Part shown: piece after piece, positions 27,384 to 37,328 of the stretch | Position numbering within the stretch: the stretch's first letter is position 1 | Layout of the letters: every line of letters starts with the position of its first letter | Source: JACKIC01 sp964392305 | GTDB lineage: Bacteria; Planctomycetota; UBA1135; UBA2386 | NCBI GenBank assembly: GCA_964392305.1 | Contig: CAYMPV010000020.1 | Span: forward strand, 42,051-106,050 | Length of the DNA stretch: 64,000 nucleotides | Reading direction: 5' to 3' | Translations under genes and position numbers: made by a program | The notes under the pieces: model-generated | Databases searched by the model: none | What the model was told of the DNA's origin: nothing | Seen by the model: the letters and a program-made list of their open reading frames with translations, nothing else

Positions 27384-30300
27384 TTGACTCACCAGCCGCG
27401 CCCGATTGCACCCCGCGCTCCCGAAACCGGGAGGGGTGCTGCACGCCCCATCGGCCTCGACTCCAGCCCGCTGCAGGGCGAACTGCTCGGCGTCGCCCGT
27501 CTGGAGGAACGCGCGCGGGCGCTCGCCGCAGGCTTCACGATCTCTCGCAATCCGCGGCGCGGCGCGCTGCATCTGCTGCGACGCCTGGCCGACGACCGGA
27601 AGGTGCTGCGCCTCGCCTACCACACGCTCGCGGGCGACGCCCGCCGCGGCGAAGCGATCGCGCCCGCGACGGAATGGCTGCTCGACAACTTCCACCTCGT
27701 CGAGAGCGAGATCCGCGAAGTCCGCCACAACCTGCCGCATCGCTACTACCGCGAACTCCCCAAGCTGGCCACGCGCGATCTGAGGGGCCACGCGCGCATC
27801 TACGCGATGGCTGTCGAGGTGCTCCGCTACAGCGACGCCAGGCTCGACGCGCACCGACTGACGCGCTTCATCTACGCATACCAGACGGTTGCGCCCCTGA
27901 CGATCGGCGAGCTGTGGGCCTGGCCCAGCATGCTCCGGCTCGCCCTCCTCGAGCACCTCCGTCGGCTCACCGAGGAGATCGTCGAGGCGAGAGACGGACG
28001 CCACGCGGCGGACACCCACTTCGCCGCGTTCGAACGCGATCATGACCGCCCGCCACCGCTGCCGGAATCGTTCCACGTCGCGTTCGTCGCACAGCTGCTG
28101 CAGCGCATGCGTGAGTACGGCGCCGGGGCCGCAGAACTTCGCAAGCAGCTCGAGGAGCGCCTCGTCGCAGCCGGCACGACCGTGGAAGAGGCCGTACGCG
28201 CCGGCCACCAGCGGCTGGCGATGGGCAACCTCTCGATGGGCAACTCGATCACCAGCCTGCGGCTGTGCGCGACGATCGACTGGAACGACCACATCGAAGC
28301 CGTGAGCCTCATCGAGGGCATCCTGCAGCGAGATCCGCAGGGCACCTACTCCCGCATGGTCTTCACCAGCCGGGACCGCTATCGGCACGCGGTCGAAGAG
28401 CTGGCGGATCGCACGGGGGAAGCGCAGGTGCGTGTGGCCCTGCGGGCGATCGAGAGTGCCCGCCAGGAGGCCGAGAGGTGCGGTGCTGCGCGCGTGGCCG
28501 CACACGTCGGATACCACCTGATCGGCCCTGGACGCCGCGACCTCGAGCGTGATGTCGAGCACCGGGCACCGTGGTCGCAACGTCTGGGTCGACTGCTGTC
28601 CGGCCACGCGACCGCGTTCTATCTCGGTTCGCTGCTGTCGCTCACCGCGGCTGGCCTGGCGGTCTGCTTCGCCATCGCGGACGGCGGGCAGCAGCCGCCC
28701 TGGCTCCTGTTGCTGATCCTCGCCCTCGCGCTGGTGCCCGCCAGCGACCTCGCCACCTCGCTGCTGCAGATCCTCGTGCATCGCCTGGTCGCACCCAAGC
28801 CGTTGCCGCGTATCGATCTGACCACGGGGGTGCCGCCGGCGGCGCGCACCATGGTCATCGTGCCCACGTTGCTGACCTCGGTGGAGGGCGCGCAGCGACT
28901 GGTCGGCCAATTGCACGTGCACGCGCTTGGCAACATGGACCCGCACGTGCACTTCGCGCTCCTGACCGACTTCCCCGATGCGGCGCAGCAGGTGCTGGAC
29001 GGCGAAGAGGCGGTGCTGGCCGCCGCGATCGCCGGGATCGACGCGCTCAACGCCCGCTACTCGCCCGACACCGAGGACCGATTCTTCCTGTTCCATCGTG
29101 CCCGCCAGTGGAACGCGAGCGAAGGCGTCTGGATGGGTTGGGAACGCAAGCGCGGCAAGATCTCGGAGTTCAACCGGCTGCTGCGCGGCGCTACCGACAC
29201 CGGCTTCACCGTACAGGTCGGCGACACGTCGATCCTGCGATCGGTGCGCTACTGCCTCACCTTGGACAGCGACACCCGCCTGCCGCGCGACACGGCGTGC
29301 CAGCTCATCGGCGTGATCGAGCACCCGCTCAACCGACCGCAGTTCGATCCCCGCTCGCAGCGGGTCGTGGCGGGCTACGGCATCCTCCAACCGCGCGTCA
29401 GCGTCACCATGGCGAGCGCGGCCGGCTCGCTGTTCGCGCGCACCTACTCGGGGCACACGGGAGTCGATCCCTACAGCACGGCGGTTTCGGACACCTACCA
29501 GGACCTCTTCGCCGAGGGCAGTTTCGTCGGCAAGGGTCTCTACGACGTCGACGCGTTCACAGCGTCCCTCGCCGGCCGCGTCGGCGAGAACGCGATGCTA
29601 TCCCACGACCTGTTCGAGGGCCTGTTCGCGCGCTGCGCGCTGGTGTCGGACGTCGAACTGGTCGACGACTTCCCGGCGAGCGTGCTCGCCCATGCCCGCC
29701 GGCAGCACCGCTGGGTCCGCGGCGACTGGCAGATCCTGATGGCGATGCTGCCCGTGGTGGCCACGGCGAACGGGCTCGCGCGCAACCCTCTGCCGCTGAT
29801 CAGTCGTTGGAAGATCCTCGACAACCTGCGCCGCAGCGTGCTGGCGCCGACGCTGCTGATCCTGCTGCTGCTCGCGTGGACCTGCCTGCCGGGTTCGGCG
29901 CTCGCCTGGACGCTCGCGGTGTTGGCCGTGATCGGCTTTCCCCTGCTGCCGCCGATGCTCCATCTCCTCGGCGGGCCTCGGCCGCAACAGCCCTGGCGCG
30001 TCTTCCTCGCCGACGTCTGGGCCGAGCTGAAGACTGCTGGTGCGCACGCCCAACTGCAGACGACCCTGCTCGCCTACCACGCCGGCGAGATGGTACATGC
30101 GATCGCGCTGACGTTGGCGCGCATGGCGATCACCCAACGTCGGCTCCTGGAATGGGAGACGGCGGCGGCGACGGCGGCACGTTCGGCCGGTCTGTTGGCG
30201 CGCCGCGGTCCGGCGCTGTTCTTCCTCGAGATGTGGACGGGGCCCACGGTGGCTCTCGCGGGGTTCGTCGCGGTACTGTCGACGCGCCACGCGACGTTGC

Positions 30301-33300
30301 CGCTCGCCGCGCCGTTCTTGCTGGCCTGGTTGTTGTCGCCGCTGGTGGCCTGGTGGCTCAGCCGCACGGTCGTGCCACCGCGACTGGTGCTCGACGCGCG
30401 AGACGCCGCCCAACTACGAGTCGTCGCCCGCCGCACCTGGCACTACTTCGAGAACTTCGTCACGGCGGAAGACCACTGGCTGCCGCCCGACAACGCCCAG
30501 GCCGCACCCACGCTGCAGATCGCGCATCGCACCTCGCCGACGAACATCGGCATGAGCCTGCTGTCCACGCTCGCAGCCCACGACTTCGGCTACCTCACCA
30601 CCGCGCAGCTCGTCACCCAGGTCGACCGCACGCTGCAGACCATGGGCCTGCTCGAGCTGCACCAGGGCCACCTCCTGAACTGGTACGACACGCGCACCCT
30701 GGCGCCGCTGTCGCCGCGCTACGTGTCGACGGTGGACAGCGGCAACCTGGCCTGCGCGCTGATGACCCTGTCCGCCGGCATGCGCGAGTTGGCGGAACCC
30801 GACGACGACCGCGCCGGCGAAGTCCTGGCGCGTCTCTGCGCGGGTGCCGCCGACACCGCAGCGGTTCTGGCAGATGCGCTGGTGCGCCTCGCCGCCGCGA
30901 CGGACACGCGCGGATCGCTCGGCGCACGGTGCGCCACGGCAGTCGAGACGCTCGCCGACCTGATCACTGGGCTGCACTCCGCTCCGGGGAATCCCACGTT
31001 CGGCCCGACCGTCCGGGACCGCACGACCACGCTGCGCGAGGGCTTCGACCTGATCGCCACCGCCGCACCGCCCAGCGCACTCGCCGATGAGGTCCTGCAC
31101 TGGTCGCAGGCGTTGCTCAGCTCGCTCAACACGCTGGCCAACCCGCCCCTCATGTCTCCCCAACTGCGTCAGCAGGCTCTCGATCTGGCTGAACGGTGCG
31201 AACGATTCGCCGACGGCATGCAGTGGCAGTTCCTGTTCGATGGGAAGCGCCGCGTGTTCGCCACCGGCTGCCGGCTCGCCGACGAGAACGGGCCCGATCG
31301 CCTGGACGCCTCGCACTACGACATGCTGGCTTCGGAGGCCCGGCTGGCCAGCTTCCTGGCGATCGCGCGCGGTCAGATCCCGCAGGAGAACTGGTTCCGC
31401 CTGTCGCGAGCCATCGTCGATGTCGAAGGCTGCACGACGCTGATGTCATGGAGCGGCTCGATGTTCGAGTATCTGATGCCGCGGTTGTTCCTGCGGGGTC
31501 TTCCCGAGACTCTGCTCGAGAACGCCTGCCAGGCCGCTGTGCAGGCGCAGATCCGTTACGGTGCGCGCCAGCACACGCCCTGGGGCATCTCCGAGTCCGC
31601 ATACCATGTGCTCGGGCCACACGGCGACTACCAATACAAGGCGTTCGGCGTACCTGGTCTGGGCATGAAGCGCGGTCTGGCCGAGGACCTGGTCGTGGCC
31701 CCATACGCCACGGCGCTGGCGGCGCTCGTCGATCCCACCGCCGCCGCCGCCAACTTCCGCCGCCTCGCGAGCGAAGGCGCCGTCGGCCGCTACGGCTTCG
31801 TCGAGGCGCTCGACTACACCCCGCGCAAGACCCTGCCCAAGAACGAGACGCCACCGTCGGACGCGGGCCGCTTGCACGTCGTGCACGCCTGGTTCGCCCA
31901 CCACCAGGGCATGACCATGGTCGCGCTCGCCAACGCCGCGCTCGGCGCGGGGATGGTGCGACGGTTCCACGCCGATCCGCGCGTGATCGCCACCGAGCCG
32001 CTGCTCCAGGAACGCGTGCCGCGGTTCCAACCGGTCGTGCGCTCTCGCCCGGAAGAACCGATCCGCACCGAACCGCTGGAACTCGGCGTCAATCCGCGAC
32101 GCTTCCGGTCGCCGGACACGCTGCACCCCAGCGCGCACTTCCTCTCGAACGGCAACTACACCACCGTCGTGACCAACGCCGGCGGCGGGAACAGCACCTG
32201 GCGAGGCCTGGCGGTGACCCGGCGACGCGCCGATGCCGTCTGCGATCCGGGCAGTCAGTTCTTCTACCTGCGCGACGTGCGCAGCGGCCGCACCTGGTCC
32301 GCGACGCATCAGCCGCTCTGCCGTGAGGCCGATCGCTACGAAGTGACCTTCCGCGCCGACGAAGCGCTGTTCGTGCGCAGCGACGACGACATCGAGACGC
32401 GTCTGGAGATCACGGTCTCGCCCGAGGACGACGTGGAGGTGCGGCGCATCACCCTGGTCAACCATTCGGCGACGCTGCGCGAGATCGAGGTGACGAGCCT
32501 GGTCGAGATCGTGCTCGCTCCGGCCGCGGAGGACCTCTCCCATCCGGCCTTCCAGAAGCTGTTCCTCGAGACGGAATACCGCCCCGAGTGCACGGCACTG
32601 CTGTGCGGCCGGCGGCCGCGATCGGCCGGCGACCCGACGCCGTGGGCTGTGCACGCGCTGAGCGCCGAGAGCGGCGTGCACGGGGCCATCGAGTGGGAGA
32701 CCGACCGGATGCAGTTCGTCGGCCGCGGCCGCACCGCCGAGAACCCACTGGCTCTCGACGGCCGCGCCCTGACGGGCACCACGGGCGCCGTGCTGGATCC
32801 GGTGCTCAGCCTTCGCCGCCGGGTGCGCATTCCGCCGGCCGGCAAGGTGCGCCTCGCGTTCGCGACCGGCGTCGCCACCAGCCGCACGGCCGCCATCGCG
32901 CTGGCCGAGAAGTACGACGCGTCGACCTCGGCGGCGCGCGCGTTCACCCTCGCGGCGACCCAGACGCGAATGCGGCTCAACCACCTGAGCATCACGAGCG
33001 AAGAGTCGCAGCTGTACGAGCGCCTCGCGTCGCGCGTGCTCTGGAGCGACCCGTCGCTTCGCGCGGCCCCTTCGTTCCTCGCCGCGAACACCCTCGGCCA
33101 ATCGGGGCTCTGGACCCACGGCATCTCGGGCGACCTGCCGATCCTGATCGTGCGCGTCGTGAACTCCGAGAACCTGGCACTCGTGATGCAGGTGCTGCGG
33201 GCACAGGAGTACTGGCGCCTGATGGGTCTCACCGCCGACGTCGTCATCGTCAACGACTTCCCGCACAGCTACCTCGACGAGATGCAGGGTCAGCTCGCGA

Positions 33301-35990
33301 ACCTGCTGGAGAAGGGTCCTTGGGCAGCCTGGCGCCAGCGCTCGGGTGGCGTGTTCCTGCTGCGCAAGGACGGCATGCCCGAGAGCGCCCAGGTGCTGCT
33401 GCTGGCTTCGGCTCGCGCGGTACTGAATGGTGAGCGCGGCGATCTCGCGGCACAACTGCTCCTGCACGACGCGGGCCCATCCTGGCCCGAGGCGTTGGCC
33501 CCACTAGCAGCGCCGTGGCCGGAGCTCGCCCAGGCGAGGTTCGAGGTGCCAGCGCCGACACTCACCCACGCAAACGGTCTGGGTGGATTCACGGCCGACG
33601 GACACGAGTACGCGATCGTGCTGCAAGGTGACGACGACACGCCGCTGCCATGGGTGAACGTCCTGGCCAACCAGCACTTCGGCAGCGTCGTCGGCGCCAC
33701 CGGAGCGGCGTGGACCTGGTCGGGGAACAGCAGGGAGAACCGGCTGACGCCATTCGGCAACGACACGGTCGGCGAATGGAGCGGCGAGGCGACCTACCTG
33801 CGCGACGAGCACAGCGCGCAGACATGGGGCGCGACGCCAGGCCCTCTGCCACGGGCCCCTGGCTCCGGGCGTTGGGTCACGCGGCACGGCGCCGGGGTCA
33901 CCAGCTACACACACCACGAGAACGGCATCACCTGTGAGGTGACGGTGTTCGTGCACGCGCGCGAGCCCGTGAAGTTCACTCGGATCATCCTTCACAACCC
34001 CGGCCCATCGGCTCGCCAGATCAGCGTGTTCGCCTACAACGAATGGGCACTGTGTCCGCCGCGCGCGGGCGAACACGCCTTCGTCGTCACCGAGCAGGAC
34101 CCGACGACCGGCGCCGTGCTCGCCCGCAACGCCTACAACTCGGACTTTCCGGGCCGCGTCGCGTTCGCGCACGCCAGCCTGACGCCGAGCTCGGCGACCG
34201 GGGACCGGCGCGAGTTCCTCGGGCGCAACGGGTCGTTGCGGCGGCCTGCCGCGCTGACCCGCCGCACACTGGCCCACCGCTTCGGCGCCGGGCTGGATCC
34301 GTGCGCGGCCCTACAGGTCTGCATCGAGCTGCAACCTGGGCAGACGCGGGGTGTCGTACTGCTGCTCGGCCAGGGCGACGACCGCGCCCACGCGTTGGAC
34401 CTGGCGACGAGATTCGGCACACTCGATGCGGCGCAGCAGGCGCTGGGGCAGGTGATGGCGCACTGGGACGACCTGCTCGGCGCCGTCCAGGTCACGACGC
34501 CCGACGACTCCTTCGACCTCGTCATGAATCGTTTCCTGCTCTACCAGACGGTGAGCTCCCGGCTCTGGGCACGCACCGGCTTCTTCCAGCCCGGTGGTGC
34601 CTACGGCTTCCGCGACCAGCTGCAAGACGTGATGGCGCTCGGCATCACGCGCCCGGATCTCTACCGCGAACACCTGCTGCGCTGTGCATCGCGTCAGTTC
34701 GTCGAGGGCGACGTGCAGCACTGGTGGCACGCGCACACCGGCCGCGGTCTGCGCAGTCGATGCTCCGACGATCTGTTGTGGCTGCCGTTCGCGGCGGTGC
34801 ACTACATGCAGGTGTCAGGAGATCACGACGTACTCGACGTTTCGGTGCCGTTCCTGCGTGCCCCTGTGCTGGAACCAGGCGCCCAAGACTGCTACGGCGA
34901 GCCCGAGGTCTCGGACGAGGTCGGCACGCTCTACGAACACTGCGTGCGCGCCATCGAGAGCCGCCTCGCGGTCGGGGCGCACGGCCTGCCGTTGATCGGC
35001 GCCTGCGACTGGAACGACGGCATGAACCGCGTCGGTCACCTCGGACGCGGTGAGAGCGTCTGGTTGGGGTGGTTCCTGTCGCAGATCCTGCGGGACTTCG
35101 CCACGATCGCGCGACAGCGCGGCGACGCGCCGCGCGCCGACCGCTGGTGCGTCGAGCGCGAACGACTGCTCGCGATGCTCGAGACCACCTGGGACGGCGA
35201 CTGGTATCGGCGCGCCTACTTCGACGACGGCACGCCCCTGGGCTCCGCCCAGTCGCAGGAGTGCCGCATCGATGCGGTCTCGCAGAGCTGGGCCGTGCTC
35301 AGCGGCGCCGCACCGCAGGAGCGCGCCGAACGCGCCATGGACTCGGTTCGCATGCACCTGGTGCGGCGTTCCGCGGGGCTGATCCAGCTGCTGGCGCCGC
35401 CCTTCGACGTGTCGACGCTCGAGCCCGGATACATCAAGGGCTATGTGCCGGGAGTGCGCGAGAACGGCGGGCAATACACGCATGCAGCGTTGTGGACGGT
35501 GATGGCGATCGCCAAGCTCGGCCACGGGGACGAGGCCGTGGAACTGTTCCACATGCTCAATCCGATCAACCACACGCGCACGCCGTCGGACGTCGTGCGT
35601 TACCGCGTCGAACCGTACGTGGTCGCAGCGGATGTCTACACGCACCCCGCCCACCTCGGTCGCGGCGGATGGACGTGGTACACGGGATCTGCCGCCTGGA
35701 TGTATCGCCTCGGGCTCGAGTCGATCCTCGGCATCACGCGTCACGGCGACCGGCTGCAGGTCGCGCCGTGCATTCCGCGGACCTGGCCGGGCTTCACGGT
35801 GCGCTGGCGACACGGTCGCACCGTCTACACGATCGAGGTCCGCAACCCCGACCAGGTCACGGGCGGGATCGCCATGGTGGAGTTGGACGGTCTGCGGGTC
35901 GAAGCCGACGCGATCCCGCTGCGTGACGACGGCGACACGCACCGGCTCACGGTTGTGCTCGGCGATGCCTCATCGCACGCGAAACCCTAG
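27384..35990 (+). CDS. ndvB: cyclic beta-1,2-glucan synthase (NdvB/ChvB/Cgs type)
   Basis: 2868 residues if started at TTG 27384 (AGGG about 8 bases upstream; the TTG at 27357 falls inside a hairpin; no ATG occurs for about 140 codons). This is close to the length of rhizobial and Brucella enzymes (about 2830-2870). N-terminal domain about 1-405; membrane helices near 412-432, 437-470, 815-860 and 945-995; cytoplasmic GT84-type glucosyltransferase between them with Asp628-Ser-Asp630 and QHRWVRGDW (774-782). The C-terminal part holds carbohydrate-binding and GH94 phosphorylase-like domains with the DWND motif (Asp2542). It makes and sizes a periplasmic cyclic glucan used in osmotic adaptation and envelope integrity. 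Confidence 0.93.
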   Translation: MTHQPRPIAPRAPETGRGAARPIGLDSSPLQGELLGVARLEERARALAAGFTISRNPRRGALHLLRRLADDRKVLRLAYHTLAGDARRGEAIAPATEWLLDNFHLVESEIREVRHNLPHRYYRELPKLATRDLRGHARIYAMAVEVLRYSDARLDAHRLTRFIYAYQTVAPLTIGELWAWPSMLRLALLEHLRRLTEEIVEARDGRHAADTHFAAFERDHDRPPPLPESFHVAFVAQLLQRMREYGAGAAELRKQLEERLVAAGTTVEEAVRAGHQRLAMGNLSMGNSITSLRLCATIDWNDHIEAVSLIEGILQRDPQGTYSRMVFTSRDRYRHAVEELADRTGEAQVRVALRAIESARQEAERCGAARVAAHVGYHLIGPGRRDLERDVEHRAPWSQRLGRLLSGHATAFYLGSLLSLTAAGLAVCFAIADGGQQPPWLLLLILALALVPASDLATSLLQILVHRLVAPKPLPRIDLTTGVPPAARTMVIVPTLLTSVEGAQRLVGQLHVHALGNMDPHVHFALLTDFPDAAQQVLDGEEAVLAAAIAGIDALNARYSPDTEDRFFLFHRARQWNASEGVWMGWERKRGKISEFNRLLRGATDTGFTVQVGDTSILRSVRYCLTLDSDTRLPRDTACQLIGVIEHPLNRPQFDPRSQRVVAGYGILQPRVSVTMASAAGSLFARTYSGHTGVDPYSTAVSDTYQDLFAEGSFVGKGLYDVDAFTASLAGRVGENAMLSHDLFEGLFARCALVSDVELVDDFPASVLAHARRQHRWVRGDWQILMAMLPVVATANGLARNPLPLISRWKILDNLRRSVLAPTLLILLLLAWTCLPGSALAWTLAVLAVIGFPLLPPMLHLLGGPRPQQPWRVFLADVWAELKTAGAHAQLQTTLLAYHAGEMVHAIALTLARMAITQRRLLEWETAAATAARSAGLLARRGPALFFLEMWTGPTVALAGFVAVLSTRHATLPLAAPFLLAWLLSPLVAWWLSRTVVPPRLVLDARDAAQLRVVARRTWHYFENFVTAEDHWLPPDNAQAAPTLQIAHRTSPTNIGMSLLSTLAAHDFGYLTTAQLVTQVDRTLQTMGLLELHQGHLLNWYDTRTLAPLSPRYVSTVDSGNLACALMTLSAGMRELAEPDDDRAGEVLARLCAGAADTAAVLADALVRLAAATDTRGSLGARCATAVETLADLITGLHSAPGNPTFGPTVRDRTTTLREGFDLIATAAPPSALADEVLHWSQALLSSLNTLANPPLMSPQLRQQALDLAERCERFADGMQWQFLFDGKRRVFATGCRLADENGPDRLDASHYDMLASEARLASFLAIARGQIPQENWFRLSRAIVDVEGCTTLMSWSGSMFEYLMPRLFLRGLPETLLENACQAAVQAQIRYGARQHTPWGISESAYHVLGPHGDYQYKAFGVPGLGMKRGLAEDLVVAPYATALAALVDPTAAAANFRRLASEGAVGRYGFVEALDYTPRKTLPKNETPPSDAGRLHVVHAWFAHHQGMTMVALANAALGAGMVRRFHADPRVIATEPLLQERVPRFQPVVRSRPEEPIRTEPLELGVNPRRFRSPDTLHPSAHFLSNGNYTTVVTNAGGGNSTWRGLAVTRRRADAVCDPGSQFFYLRDVRSGRTWSATHQPLCREADRYEVTFRADEALFVRSDDDIETRLEITVSPEDDVEVRRITLVNHSATLREIEVTSLVEIVLAPAAEDLSHPAFQKLFLETEYRPECTALLCGRRPRSAGDPTPWAVHALSAESGVHGAIEWETDRMQFVGRGRTAENPLALDGRALTGTTGAVLDPVLSLRRRVRIPPAGKVRLAFATGVATSRTAAIALAEKYDASTSAARAFTLAATQTRMRLNHLSITSEESQLYERLASRVLWSDPSLRAAPSFLAANTLGQSGLWTHGISGDLPILIVRVVNSENLALVMQVLRAQEYWRLMGLTADVVIVNDFPHSYLDEMQGQLANLLEKGPWAAWRQRSGGVFLLRKDGMPESAQVLLLASARAVLNGERGDLAAQLLLHDAGPSWPEALAPLAAPWPELAQARFEVPAPTLTHANGLGGFTADGHEYAIVLQGDDDTPLPWVNVLANQHFGSVVGATGAAWTWSGNSRENRLTPFGNDTVGEWSGEATYLRDEHSAQTWGATPGPLPRAPGSGRWVTRHGAGVTSYTHHENGITCEVTVFVHAREPVKFTRIILHNPGPSARQISVFAYNEWALCPPRAGEHAFVVTEQDPTTGAVLARNAYNSDFPGRVAFAHASLTPSSATGDRREFLGRNGSLRRPAALTRRTLAHRFGAGLDPCAALQVCIELQPGQTRGVVLLLGQGDDRAHALDLATRFGTLDAAQQALGQVMAHWDDLLGAVQVTTPDDSFDLVMNRFLLYQTVSSRLWARTGFFQPGGAYGFRDQLQDVMALGITRPDLYREHLLRCASRQFVEGDVQHWWHAHTGRGLRSRCSDDLLWLPFAAVHYMQVSGDHDVLDVSVPFLRAPVLEPGAQDCYGEPEVSDEVGTLYEHCVRAIESRLAVGAHGLPLIGACDWNDGMNRVGHLGRGESVWLGWFLSQILRDFATIARQRGDAPRADRWCVERERLLAMLETTWDGDWYRRAYFDDGTPLGSAQSQECRIDAVSQSWAVLSGAAPQERAERAMDSVRMHLVRRSAGLIQLLAPPFDVSTLEPGYIKGYVPGVRENGGQYTHAALWTVMAIAKLGHGDEAVELFHMLNPINHTRTPSDVVRYRVEPYVVAADVYTHPAHLGRGGWTWYTGSAAWMYRLGLESILGITRHGDRLQVAPCIPRTWPGFTVRWRHGRTVYTIEVRNPDQVTGGIAMVELDGLRVEADAIPLRDDGDTHRLTVVLGDASSHAKP

Positions 35991-36130
35991 TGTCCTGCGC
36001 CCAAGCGATGTGACCCGAGCGCTCCCCTCCTCGGCCTGGTGCCGTTCGCTGCAGAAGCAGCCGATCCCCTCCTCGCCACACGCCTGCCTGCGTCCATTGC
36101 GGCCGGCAGGCGCGGACTTCAGTTCTCTCC

Positions 36131-36358
36131 TCAGGCCTTGGGTTTGGGCTCGGCGCGGACCTTGCACGCCTTCTCCCACTCGGCGATCTCCTGCTCGACA
36201 CGTTCCCTGGAATTGCCGTAGCTCTCCAGCAGCTTGCCGGCCAGGGCCTCGCGCTTGCCGGCGATGACGGTGAGGTCGTTGTCGGTGAGCTTTCCCCAGC
36301 GCTGCTTGGCGCGCCCCTTGTATTCCTGCCACTTGCCTTGGATCTGGTCCCAGTTCAT
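36131..36358 (-). CDS. CsbD-family stress protein
   Basis: 75 residues beginning with the family signature MNWDQIQGKWQEYKGRAKQR and continuing GKLTDNDLTVIAGKREALAG. ATG 36358 is supported by a GGAG seven bases upstream; the longer frame has no homology. CsbD proteins are small, hydrophilic, stress-induced proteins (sigma-B regulon in Bacillus; osmotic and envelope stress elsewhere) of unknown mechanism. Placed between ndvB and DUF3185, consistent with an osmotic-stress cluster. Convergent with ndvB. Confidence 0.93.
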   Translation of the reverse strand: MNWDQIQGKWQEYKGRAKQRWGKLTDNDLTVIAGKREALAGKLLESYGNSRERVEQEIAEWEKACKVRAEPKPKA

Positions 36359-36600
36359 TTTCGTTCTCCGGTTGAAGTAAGTGAAGATCGCGGAACACCA
36401 CTTCGACCTGGCGCTCTGCACCGTCACCGATGCGTGTGCTTGCGAAGTCGTGACGTGCGTCGACGGTTCTCTCGAACGCCCGCGATCCTTCGCGATCTGC
36501 TCTACATCAGGCTGCTGAGAGCCGCCTGAAATGCGGATGCGCACTCCTTCATCACGCGTCGCTGCCGCTCTCGGTCCGCGCCCGCAGCGGTGCATCTGCC
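36359..36600. other. divergent promoter region between CsbD and DUF3185 genes
   Basis: The gap between the two start codons is 353 bases. It contains short direct repeats (CGCGATC twice around 36480-36497) and the long hairpin at 36601-36628; no further gene is seen. Divergent stress promoters are expected here, but I cannot place -10/-35 boxes with confidence. Confidence 0.35.
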
Positions 36601-36628
36601 GCCGGCATGAAAGACATTTCATGCCGGC
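36601..36628. promoter_or_regulatory. perfect 12-bp inverted repeat upstream of the DUF3185 gene
   Basis: GCCGGCATGAAA (36601-36612) and TTTCATGCCGGC (36617-36628) are exact reverse complements with a GACA loop, about 84 bases before the DUF3185 start. The AT-rich inner arms make an operator for a dimeric regulator plausible; a structured leader is the alternative. Confidence 0.5.
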
Positions 36629-36711
36629 TTCAGCCCCAGATCAGCGGCGCCGTGCATTGTCGTCTCACGTCAGCGCAGCTCGACCGAGCCTCGCTGAACG
36701 AGAAGCGTGCA

Positions 36712-36930
36712 ATGAACCCCAACCGCATCCCCGGCGTGATCCTGGTGGTCGTCGGCGTCCTGCTGCTCTACTTCGGGCTTCGCGCCACCGATTCGGTGGG
36801 CGAAGCGGTCACCGAGGGCCTGACGGGAAAATACACTGCCCGGACCCTCTGGCTCATCGTCGGTGGTGCAGCGGCGACGCTCGCCGGCACCATGCTGGCG
36901 TTCTTCAGCAACCGGAGAGCTTCCGCTTGA
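36712..36930 (+). CDS. DUF3185 small membrane protein
   Basis: 72 residues: MNPNRIPGVILVVVGVLLLY, a conserved GLRATDSVGEAVTEGLTGKY block, then a second helix (TLWLIVGGAAATLAGTMLAF). This is the DUF3185 arrangement of two helices around a polar loop. The ATG at 36712 matches the family start; upstream codons are not conserved. Function unknown; often near stress genes. Confidence 0.88.
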   Translation: MNPNRIPGVILVVVGVLLLYFGLRATDSVGEAVTEGLTGKYTARTLWLIVGGAAATLAGTMLAFFSNRRASA

Positions 36931-36939
36931 CCGCTGCTC

Positions 36940-37023
36940 GGGCTAGCAACCACGCGCGAGCGCGGCAACCAGCACCCGCTGGCGGCGGCGATCGTACAGG
37001 ACGCCGAACAGAACCGGCAGCCG
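36940..37023 (+). pseudogene. fragment of a heavy-metal/cation P-type ATPase (gene debris)
   Basis: Read in one frame, this stretch gives GLATTRERGNQHPLAAAIVQ followed by DAEQNRQP. That is the nucleotide-binding segment of P1B-type ATPases (ErGSEHPLAxAIvxxA), including the invariant HP. Nothing else of the ATPase is in the surrounding frames, so it is a relic. It starts 9 bases after the DUF3185 stop, in the middle of a 398-base gap that otherwise holds only one small ORF. Confidence 0.4.
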
Positions 37024-37133
37024 CGATGTGTCGTACCTCGGCGCCCGCGATCGGCAGCGCGCTTCGCATCAGGCACGCCGATGCCTGATCGCCGCCCAGT
37101 ACCCGTCACCTGCCTGTTCCTCGACGTCGCGCA

Positions 37134-37277
37134 GTGCTGTTCGTCGACAACACGGCGATGCACCTGGACGTCGCCACAGCGATCCGCGGCATCCTGCACA
37201 CGGACAAGCTCTCTACCTGGGCGCAACCGGCCGAATTCGAGCTGTCCGAGGACGGGAGCCACGATGAAGTCGCCTGA
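37134..37277 (+). CDS. possible small ORF or gene remnant, unknown
   Basis: 47 residues from a GTG: LFVDNTAMHLDVATAIRGIL, then HTDKLSTWAQPAEFELSEDG. The composition is protein-like and quite unlike the other frames here, but there is no recognised family and no ribosome binding site. It may be the tail of a decayed gene next to the P-type ATPase fragment. Confidence 0.25.
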   Translation: MLFVDNTAMHLDVATAIRGILHTDKLSTWAQPAEFELSEDGSHDEVA

Positions 37278-37328
37278 CCCGGCATCCTGACCATCAACGC
37301 CGCCCCTGACCCGACACTCGACTCCGCG

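Noticed and set aside
31446..33467. 673-codon minus-strand ORF inside ndvB
   Set aside because: Antisense of a continuous NdvB reading frame.
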